Part shown: one piece after another, positions 1 through 8,412 of the stretch
Layout: each line of letters starts with the position of its first letter
How positions within the stretch are numbered: position 1 is the stretch's first letter
Assembly: GCF_004768465.1 (NCBI RefSeq)
Contig: NZ_SRMF01000001.1
Location: 186,001 to 250,000, forward strand
Source: Natronospirillum operosum
GTDB lineage: Bacteria > Pseudomonadota > Gammaproteobacteria > Pseudomonadales > Natronospirillaceae
DNA length: 64,000 nt
Direction: 5' to 3'
Position numbers and translations under genes: made by a program
The notes under the pieces: generated by a model
What the model was told of the DNA's origin: nothing
Database searches by the model: none
Seen by the model: only the letters and a program-made list of their open reading frames with translations

Positions 1-125
1 ACGGCAATCGTACCCATAGTCTGCAAGAGGACGACCATAATGACACCGATGGTGATTCCATGCTTGATCGCTCTGTCCGGCGACCCTGCACTAATGGCCG
101 TCGCCAGATCCACCAGCGCATTCAT
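1..125 (-). CDS. Small membrane protein, 3' part cut by window edge
   Basis: The reading frame starts at 125 on the minus strand and runs off the left edge after about 41 codons (MNALVDLATAISAG...). A hydrophobic stretch (IGVIMVVLLQTMG) begins near residue 28, so an inner-membrane protein is likely. Its ATG overlaps the stop codon of the upstream membrane gene by 4 bp (ATGA), so the two are probably translationally coupled and form one membrane complex. The family is not recognised, and the start is supported only by this overlap. Confidence 0.55.
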   Translation of the reverse strand, partial: MNALVDLATAISAGSPDRAIKHGITIGVIMVVLLQTMGTIA

Positions 126-421
126 CGAGGGGGAAACAACATCACCAGCACAGCAGCGACCATGCCAATGGTCATGCCTATTGTGCTGGCGACGCGTTGG
201 CCGGCGACTTCCACCTCGTCCAGGCGACGGTTTACGCGCGAAGCAATGAACAGACTGTAGCCCAGCACAAAGATCGCAGTTGCAGTGGTAACTCCCTGAA
301 CAATCGCATCGTTCTGTTGTTCCAGCCACGGTAACAGCGCGACAATGACGCCAGGTACGATGAAGACAGGCGAAATCCACAGCATCAGCCGACCAGCTCT
401 TCCGACATGATTTATAGCCAT
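122..421 (-). CDS. Small multi-pass membrane protein of unknown function
   Basis: A 99-residue protein with three evident hydrophobic segments: about residues 8-30 (LMLWISPVFIVPGVIVALLP), 38-58 (VTTATAIFVLGYSLFI) and a C-terminal VASTIGMTIGMVAAVLVMLF. The start at 421 is chosen because GGAG lies eight bases upstream; an in-frame ATG at 454 lacks such a site. It overlaps the next minus-strand gene by 4 bp, suggesting a two-gene membrane operon. It faces away from the gene at 666, leaving about 245 bp of divergent intergenic DNA in which I see no clear promoter. I do not recognise the family. Confidence 0.6.
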   Translation of the reverse strand: MAINHVGRAGRLMLWISPVFIVPGVIVALLPWLEQQNDAIVQGVTTATAIFVLGYSLFIASRVNRRLDEVEVAGQRVASTIGMTIGMVAAVLVMLFPPR

Positions 422-665
422 GAGAATCTCCATTCTTGGTGAGTTTTCGGGCAACGCACATAAAGCTTGTCTATATGAAAAGCTAGCTTGTCATTTTTCC
501 TCGAAAATGACAAGTACCCTTTGCAATCCACCGCAGAACTCGCTTGTTCATTTGCGAACGGAATCTTGAACGTGCCCAAATGCTGCTGGAGAATTTCATT
601 GGCAGCGCCTGAGAGAATCGGTGATTCCGTATGACAATTCGAGTCAGGATTGGAGGATGGTGAGT

Positions 666-1217
666 ATGTATCGACATACAATCGCTGTGGGAGCAACCGG
701 AATGCTTCGAGCTGCTGCGGTTGAGCTGGCAGCACGCTCAAAGCAGTTTACCTCCGTGGCGCGCACCAGGGGCTCCCTGAGTCGTCTTGATGACGCACTG
801 CGCAATCGCGCACAACATCACCCACTGCAGCTGGATTGGTCGAATGCAGATGATTTTCTGGCTCGAATACAGCAACATGTCTTCGGCACAGAACCGCCTG
901 ATCTCGTTGTCGCCTGGATTCATGATGATCAGCTCACACTGCGACTGGCCTTGGATCTGGCCAACTCTGGAGTGGCATTTCGATTCTTCCATATTATTGG
1001 AAGCGCCACGGTTAACCCGGCGGAAATTGCAGATAGCTTGCTGGATGAATTCGACCCTCCAGCAAACCTTGATTACCACCAGGTTATTCTTGGCGCCAGG
1101 CAGTCCGGCTGGAGATCGCGCTGGCTGACTGACCAGGAAATATCGGCAGGAGTGCTCGGAGCCATTGATCTATTGGACGATCAGTTCGTCGTTGGCATGC
1201 TGGATCGATACAGGTGA
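666..1217 (+). CDS. Rossmann-fold NAD(P)-binding protein, short-chain dehydrogenase-like
   Basis: A 183-residue protein starting MYRHTIAVGATGMLRAAAVE. The AVGATGML segment right after the first beta-strand is a degenerate glycine-rich nucleotide-binding turn (normally TGxxxGxG), followed by a helix and SVARTRGSL, where SDRs bind the NADP phosphate. No clear YxxxK catalytic pair is visible, so it may bind the cofactor without classical SDR catalysis. The start at 666 has GGAGG nine bases upstream; in-frame ATGs at 621 and 657 are less well placed. It stands alone between divergent membrane genes and a tautomerase-like gene. Substrate unknown. Confidence 0.6.
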   Translation: MYRHTIAVGATGMLRAAAVELAARSKQFTSVARTRGSLSRLDDALRNRAQHHPLQLDWSNADDFLARIQQHVFGTEPPDLVVAWIHDDQLTLRLALDLANSGVAFRFFHIIGSATVNPAEIADSLLDEFDPPANLDYHQVILGARQSGWRSRWLTDQEISAGVLGAIDLLDDQFVVGMLDRYR

Positions 1218-1300
1218 TCGCGCTTTCAGGCCTGACCAGACCATTTCAAGTTGTCCAACTGATAAGGTCCACCTCAGTTTGCACGTACGGAGGAACCAGA

Positions 1301-1687
1301 ATGATAGTGGTATACGGGATCAAGGATCGGTTGAATCCGATAAAGGCCAGGCTCTCGGATGTGATCCACGGCTGCATGCAAACGGTTTTGGGCATGCCGG
1401 AAGACAAGCGCGCGCACCGGTTTGTGCCCTTGGAGCGAGAGGACTTCTACTACCCCGGGGGTCGAAGTGATGCCTACACCGTCATCGAGATCAACATGAT
1501 GGCAGGGCGCAAACCCGAAACGCAAAAGGCGCTTATAAAGGCACTATTCAAGGAAATAGAGGCAGAGCTTGGTTTGGCTCCGGTTGATGTTGAGATCACG
1601 ATCAAGGAGCAGGAACCCTATCAATGGGGCTTCCGGGGCATGACAGGCGACGAGGCAAAAGATCTCAAGTACAAAGTCAGGGTGTAG
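1301..1687 (+). CDS. Tautomerase-superfamily protein lacking N-terminal proline
   Basis: A 128-residue protein beginning MIVVYGIKDRLNPIKARLSD and containing the pattern YTVIEINMMAGRKPETQKALIKALF, typical of the 4-oxalocrotonate tautomerase/MIF-like fold (Tautomerase_2 type). In this superfamily the amino-terminal proline after removal of Met is the usual catalytic base; here residue 2 is Ile, so chemistry would have to differ or be absent. The start at 1301 follows a good GGAGG (around 1289), and the longer open frame from 1214 overlaps the previous gene and has no ribosome site. The C-terminal part (EPYQWGFRGMTGDEAKDLKY) is a well-defined motif of this subfamily. Substrate is unknown. Confidence 0.75.
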   Translation: MIVVYGIKDRLNPIKARLSDVIHGCMQTVLGMPEDKRAHRFVPLEREDFYYPGGRSDAYTVIEINMMAGRKPETQKALIKALFKEIEAELGLAPVDVEITIKEQEPYQWGFRGMTGDEAKDLKYKVRV

Positions 1688-1966
1688 CGTCGCCATTGAG
1701 TCCGCGCTGCGTGCGCTGAATTTCATTTCACTCGGCAACCCGGCACCGGAGAACCATGACTCTAAAATATGTCACCAGTATTCAGGGCGGGGCTCTGGAA
1801 ACTGCGGGTTTTCCCGAGCAGGCAATTCCCTACCGGGACAACGAAGAATTGCTGATGTTGGTTTGATCCAGACCGGGCAACTACCGCACCTGTCAGGTAC
1901 CATAGTGCTGACAGGTGATGAACATTGAGACCTGCGTGAGCAGGAAAGTTGGGGATACCATTGAAC

Positions 1967-2380
1967 ATGAACGCAAGACCGGAAATTGTAATTTCAACGC
2001 TGGACGCAGACCGGCTTGAGAGCCTGTTGGCGTCCTTGTCAAAAGGCGCGTTTCCTGGAAAGGCTGAGTTGGAGGCCGAACTGGCGAGGGCAGACATAGT
2101 GGAGCCGAAGGATGTCCCGCCGACGGTCGTCTCCATGAACTCGACAGTGCGGTTCAGGGTGCAGTCTTCGGAAGAAGAGTTCGAGTTGACGTTGGTGTAC
2201 CCGAAGGACATGGATGCGAGCGGCAACAAGATCTCGATTCTTGCCCCGGTAGGCAGTGCCTTGCTCGGCCTTGCTCAGGGGGATCAGATCGAATGGCCAA
2301 AGCCTGGCGGCGGCTCTCTGAGTGTGACTATCGAGGAAATCGTCTATCAGCCAGAGCGAGCGGGGGAGTATCACCGGTAA
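1967..2380 (+). CDS. rnk: Nucleoside diphosphate kinase regulator Rnk
   Basis: A 137-residue protein, the usual Rnk length (136). The short N-terminal part (PEIVISTLDADRLESLLASL) is followed by a GreA/GreB-type C-terminal domain (STVRFRVQSSEEEFELTLVYP, ISILAPVGSALLGLAQGDQIEWP). Rnk proteins bind RNA polymerase near the secondary channel and have been linked to nucleoside diphosphate kinase levels and stress responses. The ATG at 1967 is preferred over an upstream TTG at 1949 because it gives the standard Rnk start MNxxPxIxIS. A 155-codon open frame on the opposite strand is treated as its shadow. Confidence 0.88.
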   Translation: MNARPEIVISTLDADRLESLLASLSKGAFPGKAELEAELARADIVEPKDVPPTVVSMNSTVRFRVQSSEEEFELTLVYPKDMDASGNKISILAPVGSALLGLAQGDQIEWPKPGGGSLSVTIEEIVYQPERAGEYHR

Positions 2381-2468
2381 AGGAGGGGCCCCTGGCCAGT
2401 TCACACCGATTGGAAAGCCCATTGCAGATTTCGTCGTTGGCGCACCGAAAATAATCAGGATGAATTGA

Positions 2469-2864
2469 ATGGGTGAAATTGTCTTTCGGGATCTGAGGAT
2501 GGTACTGCTGTCTGATGAAGGAGTGCACTCGCTCGAACTGGCTGTTGCAAGTGGCCATGCCGATTTCAGGGTCACGATTCCGCTGACCGAGCATGACAGT
2601 GCCGTGATCGAAAATGATCAGGAGAGAGCCGCATTACTCCAGGCGGCTTTGCACCATCCCTTTCAACTGAAAGAGACCTGGCTTGATGAGTCGGAGCAAC
2701 GGCTATACCTTGATGTCATTCTCCATGCCCCGGAAGCTGATGTTGAAGCGTTCCTGACCGAAAAGGATCACGGGCGTGCCAATGGCGCCATTTCGAACAT
2801 GGTGCGTATTACCTGCGGCAAGGACCCATCCAGGTTGAGAGGCGGGCGCTGGTTCGGTCACTGA
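2469..2864 (+). CDS. Hypothetical 131-residue protein
   Basis: The protein MGEIVFRDLRMVLLSDEGVH has alternating strands and acidic stretches and no signal peptide or membrane segment. Two features look structured: FRVTIPLTEHDSAVIENDQERAAL and LDVILHAPEADVEAFL. It lies 88 bp after rnk and 68 bp before an exported protein on the same strand, so co-transcription is possible. I do not recognise the family. Coding is supported by the absence of a better frame and by the plausible soluble-domain composition. Confidence 0.55.
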   Translation: MGEIVFRDLRMVLLSDEGVHSLELAVASGHADFRVTIPLTEHDSAVIENDQERAALLQAALHHPFQLKETWLDESEQRLYLDVILHAPEADVEAFLTEKDHGRANGAISNMVRITCGKDPSRLRGGRWFGH

Positions 2865-2932
2865 GGCGAGGCTCCCGTTCTTCGCTACATCAGCGGCGCC
2901 CTTGGTGGGCGGCCGCACAAGGAGGTTTGGTT

Positions 2933-3460
2933 ATGCGCACATTGATACTGTTTCTGTTGTTCCTTCCCCTAGGCCTGAATGCTGACGAGCCGGCAATAGA
3001 GTTCAACAACCATGATGGCGCCTTCGAGGTGAGTTCGACTGTCCACTCTTACCATCCCACCGCTTTCGATGGGGAGGTGGTCGTGCGTGGTGAACTGGTA
3101 CTGCAGGTCGTTCGAGATCCCTTTTCGAACACTCTGGAGGGCTACAGAATAAGACTGATCCCGGAAGACCTGGAGGTTTTCCCGTATGTGGTCGAGGGAT
3201 TCTATGCAAAACCCCTGACGACAGTCAGTCTGCTCAACTCGGACGACATTCTGCAGATGGTCTTTACCCCAGATGAGCTGGCTTCGATAGCGGAGTCGGA
3301 TGAGTTGTTTGTGAGCAGGCGAGGGTATTTCACCGTGAGAGATTACGGGACCTCAGTGGAATGTGATTCACGCCAGTATTACGGCGAGCTTGCGGCGTTT
3401 TCACCGGACACCATGGAACTGGCCTACCATTCGGACAGAGAAGAGATGCATGGGTGCTGA
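2933..3460 (+). CDS. Exported protein of unknown function
   Basis: A 175-residue protein with a clear signal peptide (MRTLILFLLFLPLGLNADEP, cleavage probably after LNA). The mature part is acidic and beta-rich, with two cysteines near the C-terminus (VECDSRQ and the terminal HGC) that could form a disulfide. The start at 2933 is fixed by a strong AAGGAGG at 2919-2925; a TTG two codons earlier lies on top of that site. No family is recognised. The protein probably works in the periplasm. The 220 bp that follow (3461-3682) contain no gene I can support. Confidence 0.65.
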   Translation: MRTLILFLLFLPLGLNADEPAIEFNNHDGAFEVSSTVHSYHPTAFDGEVVVRGELVLQVVRDPFSNTLEGYRIRLIPEDLEVFPYVVEGFYAKPLTTVSLLNSDDILQMVFTPDELASIAESDELFVSRRGYFTVRDYGTSVECDSRQYYGELAAFSPDTMELAYHSDREEMHGC

Positions 3461-3682
3461 CCTCGCCAGGGGTCTCTATGAACGCCTCGGATAAATGGGG
3501 TCACACATTAGAAAGCCCGAGCCATTGATCCCGCAAGCACTCCCGACATGGCGATGATCTATGGGTTGTTCACACCGACGTGTAATAGCTGCAACAGATA
3601 GAGACAGGACAAGGCCCCTGTTTCGGGTGTCCATATAACCGTATTATGGGCAAAATTGAGTAACCGGGGTTGATATAATCGC

Positions 3683-4273
3683 ATGACGGACCTGACCACT
3701 CGAACGCTGACCGGTGCCGAGTTGGAACCCTGGCTCGGCGACGTCGCCCGCCTGCGCATCGACGTCTTCCGGGGTTTTCCGTACCTCTACGACGGCTCGC
3801 TCGACTATGAGCGCCAGTACCTGCAAACCTACATCGACAGCGACAGCGCGACATGCGTGCTGGCACTGGACGGTGGGCAGGTCGTTGGCGCTGCCACGGG
3901 CCTGGCAATGCGCGATGCAGAATCGGAGTTTCGCCAACCCCTGATCGACGCGGGCCTGATAGTGGACAAAGTTTTCTACTGCGCGGAATCGGTACTGTTA
4001 CCCGGCTACCGCGGTCGGGGCCTTTATCGGCATTTTTTCGGGGAGCGTGAAGCGCAGGCAAGAAGGCTGGGCTTAAGCCAGTGTGTCTTCTGTGCTGTTG
4101 ATCGGCCAGACGACCACCCGCTGAAACCCGACAATTACCAATCACTCGACCCCATTTGGCGGCGCTATGGCTACCAGCCCCTGACCGGTGTTAAAGCACG
4201 TTTCCCGTGGCGGGATATCTGCCAGGCAGAGGAAACCGAGAAGACATTAAGTTTTTACTGCAAAGTGTTGTGA
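3683..4273 (+). CDS. GNAT-family N-acetyltransferase
   Basis: A 196-residue protein with the GNAT signature. The central strand VVGAATGLAM is followed by KVFYCAESVLLPGYRGRGLYRHFFGEREAQARRLG; GYRGRGL is the acetyl-CoA pyrophosphate-binding Q/RxxGxG/A loop. The C-terminal IWRRYGYQPL is the usual motif B region. It would transfer an acyl group from acyl-CoA to an amine; the acceptor is unknown. A TATAAT-like element at 3674-3679 sits directly before the ATG, so either it is fortuitous or the transcript is nearly leaderless. It ends convergently with the opine dehydrogenase operon. Confidence 0.82.
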   Translation: MTDLTTRTLTGAELEPWLGDVARLRIDVFRGFPYLYDGSLDYERQYLQTYIDSDSATCVLALDGGQVVGAATGLAMRDAESEFRQPLIDAGLIVDKVFYCAESVLLPGYRGRGLYRHFFGEREAQARRLGLSQCVFCAVDRPDDHPLKPDNYQSLDPIWRRYGYQPLTGVKARFPWRDICQAEETEKTLSFYCKVL

Positions 4274-4396
4274 TTGATCATAAAGGTCTCGTCAGCAGAT
4301 AAACGTGTGCCTGAACTCTGGTTTTACAGCACTCAGTATTTTGTCTGACCGCTTCCACGGATCAAAGTCAGGAGGGGGTAGATATGCCCATAAGCC

Positions 4397-5419
4397 CTAT
4401 TTCTGCCAGTACCCCTCAATGGCTGGTAGCATGGTGTTTTCGGAGAAGAAGTCGCGCCCCGTATAAGCGCAAGCCAGTCTTATGCCAGCGTTGTGAAGTG
4501 GCATGGCGACACCGGCCTGTTCTCCCAGACAGACCAGGGGGACAAGACCATAGGGGATATCCTCAGTGAGGTAGCGGGTGTCGATCGAGCGTGGCCCCAG
4601 GGCAGTGGGCCCCTTCTCACTCACCCGCGCGGCCATTTCCGAGACACTGCCCGGCGCCAAACCCGGGAAAGTCTGCAGGTAATGCTCGAATACGTCGCGA
4701 ACCTGGAAACCAAAACGTTCGGCCAGTGCCATGCGCTCGCCATCAAGCGCCTCGATAACGCGCCCCACCGCTGGGGTAATGCCAGCGTAGTTATCCCACC
4801 TTTCCCCCTTTTCAATACGCGTGAGATTGGCCAGCGAGTTGGCAAGATGGATGGCCGGATTCAGATTGCTGAGCGCAACGGCCAGGGCGTTGGGCAAAGG
4901 GTGGAAACGTGGCCCAAACAAGGACTCGAGCAGCGCTTTACTGTCGTTGGCAGGGTGTGGACTGGTGACAGAATAGTCGATCCTACTTCTGAGTGTGCCG
5001 CTAATAACATGGTTTGCGCTTAAGCGCTGAGCGGTGGCAACGGTAGTCGACCACGAGATAATAGGAACACGCTTGCCGAGAGACTGGAGCCTCATGTCGG
5101 CGTAGCTGGAGCTCAGGGATAGCTCGGCACTGAATATCAACGTTTGATGGGGCGCTATGTAGGGGAGGATTTCCTCGATTAGCGACTGAACCCCGCCCGC
5201 ACAGCGTGCGCACAGCAGTACATCTGCATGCTTGACTGCCGTTTCAATGCTCCTGGTATAGGGGATGCTCCCATGAAACTCTACGGCGCCTTCAACTATT
5301 GTATTACCGGCGTGTGCACTGGAGGACTCCGAGTAAACCATCGCCTCAAAGCCATTGTTAACGAGCAGTGCCGCATAGGTGATCCCCACGGCACCACCGC
5401 CTAGAATAGAAACTTTCAT
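4397..5419 (-). CDS. NAD(P)-dependent opine dehydrogenase family protein
   Basis: A 340-residue protein with an N-terminal Rossmann dinucleotide-binding fold (MKVSILGGGAVGITYAALL, GxGxxG near residues 8-13). It also has the C-terminal octopine/nopaline dehydrogenase helical domain, including NLNPAIHLANSLANLTRIEKG with the conserved His, and RYLTEDIPYGLVPLVCLGEQAGVAMP, the typical TEDxPxGLVP motif. Family members interconvert an amino acid plus keto acid with an N-(carboxyalkyl) amino acid (opine). The gene is last in an operon after TRAP transporter genes. I infer that the transporter imports an opine-like compound and that this enzyme oxidises it to amino acid and keto acid. The exact substrate cannot be read from sequence. 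Confidence 0.85.
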   Translation of the reverse strand: MKVSILGGGAVGITYAALLVNNGFEAMVYSESSSAHAGNTIVEGAVEFHGSIPYTRSIETAVKHADVLLCARCAGGVQSLIEEILPYIAPHQTLIFSAELSLSSSYADMRLQSLGKRVPIISWSTTVATAQRLSANHVISGTLRSRIDYSVTSPHPANDSKALLESLFGPRFHPLPNALAVALSNLNPAIHLANSLANLTRIEKGERWDNYAGITPAVGRVIEALDGERMALAERFGFQVRDVFEHYLQTFPGLAPGSVSEMAARVSEKGPTALGPRSIDTRYLTEDIPYGLVPLVCLGEQAGVAMPLHNAGIRLACAYTGRDFFSENTMLPAIEGYWQK

Positions 5420-5448
5420 GATTATCTCTTGTCGGTGAAGTTACGCTA

Positions 5449-6750
5449 TCAGCCTGAAACCGGAAATGACTGTGGAAAGAAGCTTTGTGGAAGGAACAGG
5501 AAAACGTCTGGCAGCAGCACCACGCTGGCGATCACCAATAGCGTTAGCCCGATAATCGGGAGGACCGCCAGGAAGGCGCGAGGCATCGACACATTGCCGA
5601 TCTGTGCTGCGATCAGCAAACAAATTCCATAGGGTGGCGTCGTAAGACCCACAGCAAGGGACAGACACACGACCAGTGCCATATGAATATCCGAGATGCC
5701 CGCCACCGCCGTCAACTCCTGTATGATAGGGAGAAAGATGATGACGGCTGTCATGGGGCTCAATACGGTCCCGATGACGACACAAAACAGCATGACCATG
5801 AACATGATGGCTATCGAATGATCTGAAATGGAAATGATCAGGTCTGCCACCTCACGTGCTACTCCGAGATAGGCAATCAGCCAGCCCATGATGCCCGCCG
5901 CAGCGACGGCAAACATCGGCAGCGAATAGGCGACTACCGTTGATGAGAATATTCCGAATAACTGGTTAAGCTTGATCGTTCGGTAGACGACGACCGCCAG
6001 TATCAGGCCGGTGAGCGCTGCGACAGACGCTGCCTCGGTAGCGGTGAAAAAGCCACTGGTGATTCCGCCAAGGATAATGATGGGAATAAGGAGAACGGGT
6101 GCGGCAGTCTTTCCTGCGCGTACTCGTCCACGGAAATTGACCTTCTTCGGGTTGGTGACACGATAGCGCGAGGCAACGTGGTAGGTATAACCCATCTGTA
6201 CCAGGCCAACGAGAATTCCCGGTAGTATGCCTGCCAGAAACAGCGCGGAAATCGATATATTTCCGAAGGCACCGTAGATGATAAAGAGAATCGACGGGGG
6301 CACAATGACACCGAGGGTCGACGAGGTCGCTGTCAAGGCGACGGCGAAGGGAGCCGGGTAGCCGGCCTTGGTCATTGCCGGGATCATGATGGCCCCAACA
6401 CTCGCCGTATCGGCAGCGGCCGAACCGGACATAGAGGCAAACATCATACTGACGAGCACATTGATGTGTCCCAGGCCACCCCTGATGTGACCCACCACCG
6501 ACTGAGCGAAGTCCATTAGCCTGTCGGTGATACCACTATCATTCATCAGGCGCCCGAGCAGCAAGAAGAACGGTACTGCCAATAGCGCGAAAGAGTTGAT
6601 GTTTGAAAGCATCTGGTTGACCACCGATGTGGGTGGCAAGCCGAGATTGATGACCGTTATTAATGACGCTACCCCGATGGCGAATGCAATGGGGACTCGC
6701 AGCGAAATCAATGCCAGGAAGCTACCAAGAAGAAGAAATACGGATGTCAT
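5449..6750 (-). CDS. dctM: TRAP transporter large permease (DctM family)
   Basis: A 433-residue hydrophobic protein with about 12 membrane segments and typical DctM motifs: VNQMLSNINSFALLAVPFFLLLGRLMNDSGIT near the start, GSAAADTASVGAIMIPAMTKAGYP, and GLTTPPYGICLLIAAQIGNVSM near the end. It forms the Na+-driven transmembrane channel of a TRAP transporter with the DctQ subunit. Its start overlaps the dctQ stop by 4 bp (ATGA), and the opine dehydrogenase follows after about 30 bp, so the four genes form one operon. Symbol given at family level only. Confidence 0.93.
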   Translation of the reverse strand: MTSVFLLLGSFLALISLRVPIAFAIGVASLITVINLGLPPTSVVNQMLSNINSFALLAVPFFLLLGRLMNDSGITDRLMDFAQSVVGHIRGGLGHINVLVSMMFASMSGSAAADTASVGAIMIPAMTKAGYPAPFAVALTATSSTLGVIVPPSILFIIYGAFGNISISALFLAGILPGILVGLVQMGYTYHVASRYRVTNPKKVNFRGRVRAGKTAAPVLLIPIIILGGITSGFFTATEAASVAALTGLILAVVVYRTIKLNQLFGIFSSTVVAYSLPMFAVAAAGIMGWLIAYLGVAREVADLIISISDHSIAIMFMVMLFCVVIGTVLSPMTAVIIFLPIIQELTAVAGISDIHMALVVCLSLAVGLTTPPYGICLLIAAQIGNVSMPRAFLAVLPIIGLTLLVIASVVLLPDVFLFLPQSFFPQSFPVSG

Positions 6751-7247
6751 TTGCTTGCCTTCTTTCTAACAAGAGTGTCTGCCCACAGTTCCCTGATGCT
6801 GCATATGGCTATTTCTATGGTGAACAAGATCATCACCAGGCCACTGATGGGAACAACAACATTCTGGTAGAACAGCGGGTAGCCCAGCGAAAAGGAGTAT
6901 CGGCGCCAGCCAAGCTGTGCGTAATCCCAGCCGCTGGTGGTGAGGACCCAGATCAATGGGAAGCCGAGCAAGAGCGCTAGCAGCTTGAGCAGCTTGTTGG
7001 CCCTGACATACTGCTCGGGAATGATCTCTACGACGTAGTGAAGGCCTTTTCGATACCCTGTCGCTGCCCCTATGAAAACACTCCAGATGAAGCAGAACAT
7101 GGCTATTTCGTCGGTCCAGACGAAAGACATGGAGATAAAGTTTCGAGAGATGACCTGAAAGAGAACAGTAATGACAAAGGCGGTGAACAGTATGCCCCCT
7201 GTTATCCTTAGTGCTGCTTCTATCAGGTCATTTAACTTTCTTAGCAT
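6747..7247 (-). CDS. dctQ: TRAP transporter small permease (DctQ family)
   Basis: A 166-residue protein with four predicted membrane helices (ITGGILFTAFVITVLFQVISR; FVWTDEIAMFCFIWSVFIGAATG; LLALLLGFPLIWVL; NVVVPISGLVMILFTIEIAI). The pattern SxVWTDEIAMFxFIWxVFIGA is diagnostic of DctQ subunits. The start at 7247 (MLRKLNDLIEAALR) gives a normal DctQ N-terminus; an upstream in-frame ATG at 7280 is possible. It sits between dctP and dctM with the stop overlapping the dctM start. Confidence 0.9.
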   Translation of the reverse strand: MLRKLNDLIEAALRITGGILFTAFVITVLFQVISRNFISMSFVWTDEIAMFCFIWSVFIGAATGYRKGLHYVVEIIPEQYVRANKLLKLLALLLGFPLIWVLTTSGWDYAQLGWRRYSFSLGYPLFYQNVVVPISGLVMILFTIEIAICSIRELWADTLVRKKASK

Positions 7248-7300
7248 ATCTACTTCTCGGCTCTGAAGAGGCTGTTGCATGTGTTATTCGCGGCGGCCTG

Positions 7301-8287
7301 TTAGTCAATGCTGCGAATCAGTTCGAGCAGGTCCGTCACGCCCAGGTCAGCGGCAACACGGTCGTGGAGTGGGGACACAATTTCAATAAATGGCTCCTTG
7401 TCCACCTCGGTGAGTATGACCTGCCCGCTCTCTACCAGGGGTTCGAGAAGAGACCTGTCGTAGTCGATGCCTGCATCAATGGCGACCTGGGATGCACGGC
7501 TAGCCGCTTGCATCAACGCTGCCTGGTCCTCTTCACTCAGCCTGTCGAAACTTGCCTGGCTCATGGTGATGTGGCTGACCATGAACTGGTGTTCGGTCTG
7601 AGCATGATAGTTTGCTACCTCGTAGAGCTTGTTGGCGACATAGGCACTAATGGTGCTCTCGAATGCATCGACTACCCCGGTCTGCATGCCGGTATATAAC
7701 TCGGTGAACGGTAACGAGGTGGGAAGCGCCCCCGAGGTTTCCCACATCAAGGCATCCATACGCGACCCTGGAACGCGCATGCGCATTCGCGCAATATCCT
7801 CGATTGAGGTCACGGGGCGTCTGTTGTTGCTCAGGTTCCGTACACCGCCGCCGGTAAGAGCGAGAAGTTTGAGCCCACTGGCGCTCTGTTCATAGACGTC
7901 TTCAAAATAGGAAGACACTTCGCTATCGGGTGCAACGGCTGTTCTGAGGGCCTCTTCATCGGCGAACAGATAGCTCAGACTGAATAGCTGAAATTCAGGA
8001 AAGAAGGGGGTGGCTTCCTGGGTACCACCGATAAGCAAGTCAGTCGTGCCCATACGCATCTCATCGAGTGCGGTGGCATCATTTCCGAGTGCGCCACCAG
8101 TGAAAATCTGGATATCCACGCGGCCGTCAGTCGCTTCCAGCATATCGCTGCGCAGCGCCTCGGCGGCATCAATCCATGGATGAGGCGCATTGGCTTGTGT
8201 AGAGAGTCGGAGTACCTGGGCATGCACAGGAAACGTCATGCCCATTGTGACGGTACAAAATGCGATCACTTTGTAGATGTTTTTCAT
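7301..8287 (-). CDS. dctP: TRAP transporter substrate-binding protein (DctP family)
   Basis: A 328-residue periplasmic protein with signal peptide MKNIYKVIAFCTVTMGMTFPVHA, cleaved probably before QVLRLST. Family motifs include ALRSDMLEATDGRVDIQIFTGGALG and RMRVPGSRMDALMWETSGALPTSLPF. Also present is ELYTGMQTGVVDAFES, in which the preceding arginine (RMRVPG) normally binds a substrate carboxylate. The ligand is therefore probably a carboxylate; with the opine dehydrogenase in the operon an opine or N-substituted amino acid fits. The start at 8287 places the signal peptide correctly and has AGGG upstream; the longer frame from 8335 encodes non-signal sequence. Confidence 0.9.
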   Translation of the reverse strand: MKNIYKVIAFCTVTMGMTFPVHAQVLRLSTQANAPHPWIDAAEALRSDMLEATDGRVDIQIFTGGALGNDATALDEMRMGTTDLLIGGTQEATPFFPEFQLFSLSYLFADEEALRTAVAPDSEVSSYFEDVYEQSASGLKLLALTGGGVRNLSNNRRPVTSIEDIARMRMRVPGSRMDALMWETSGALPTSLPFTELYTGMQTGVVDAFESTISAYVANKLYEVANYHAQTEHQFMVSHITMSQASFDRLSEEDQAALMQAASRASQVAIDAGIDYDRSLLEPLVESGQVILTEVDKEPFIEIVSPLHDRVAADLGVTDLLELIRSID

Positions 8288-8357
8288 TGTTCGGCCCTTT
8301 TGTTTTTTTAACACTAACAGGTGGTGATGAACCATCAGTACGTTGACAAAGGGTCGG

Positions 8358-8380
8358 ATTTGCTGATCATAATGTCAAAT
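8358..8380. promoter_or_regulatory. Candidate LysR-type operator in the dctP/LysR divergent region
   Basis: The 125-bp gap between dctP and the LysR gene holds an interrupted inverted repeat: ATTTG at 8358-8362 and CAAAT at 8376-8380, thirteen bases apart. A TTGACA at 8343-8348 and CATAAT at 8368-8373 could form a rightward promoter, though the spacing (19) is long. LysR-type regulators usually bind such interrupted dyads in the gap between themselves and a divergent target, so this is a reasonable guess for the regulator's site. Confidence 0.35.
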
Positions 8381-8412
8381 CGCAGTTATGCATTCTATCA
8401 TGTGAAAATATT

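Noticed and set aside
1762-2229. 155-codon minus-strand frame opposite rnk
   Set aside because: It overlaps the recognised Rnk coding sequence and has a low-complexity serine-rich product.
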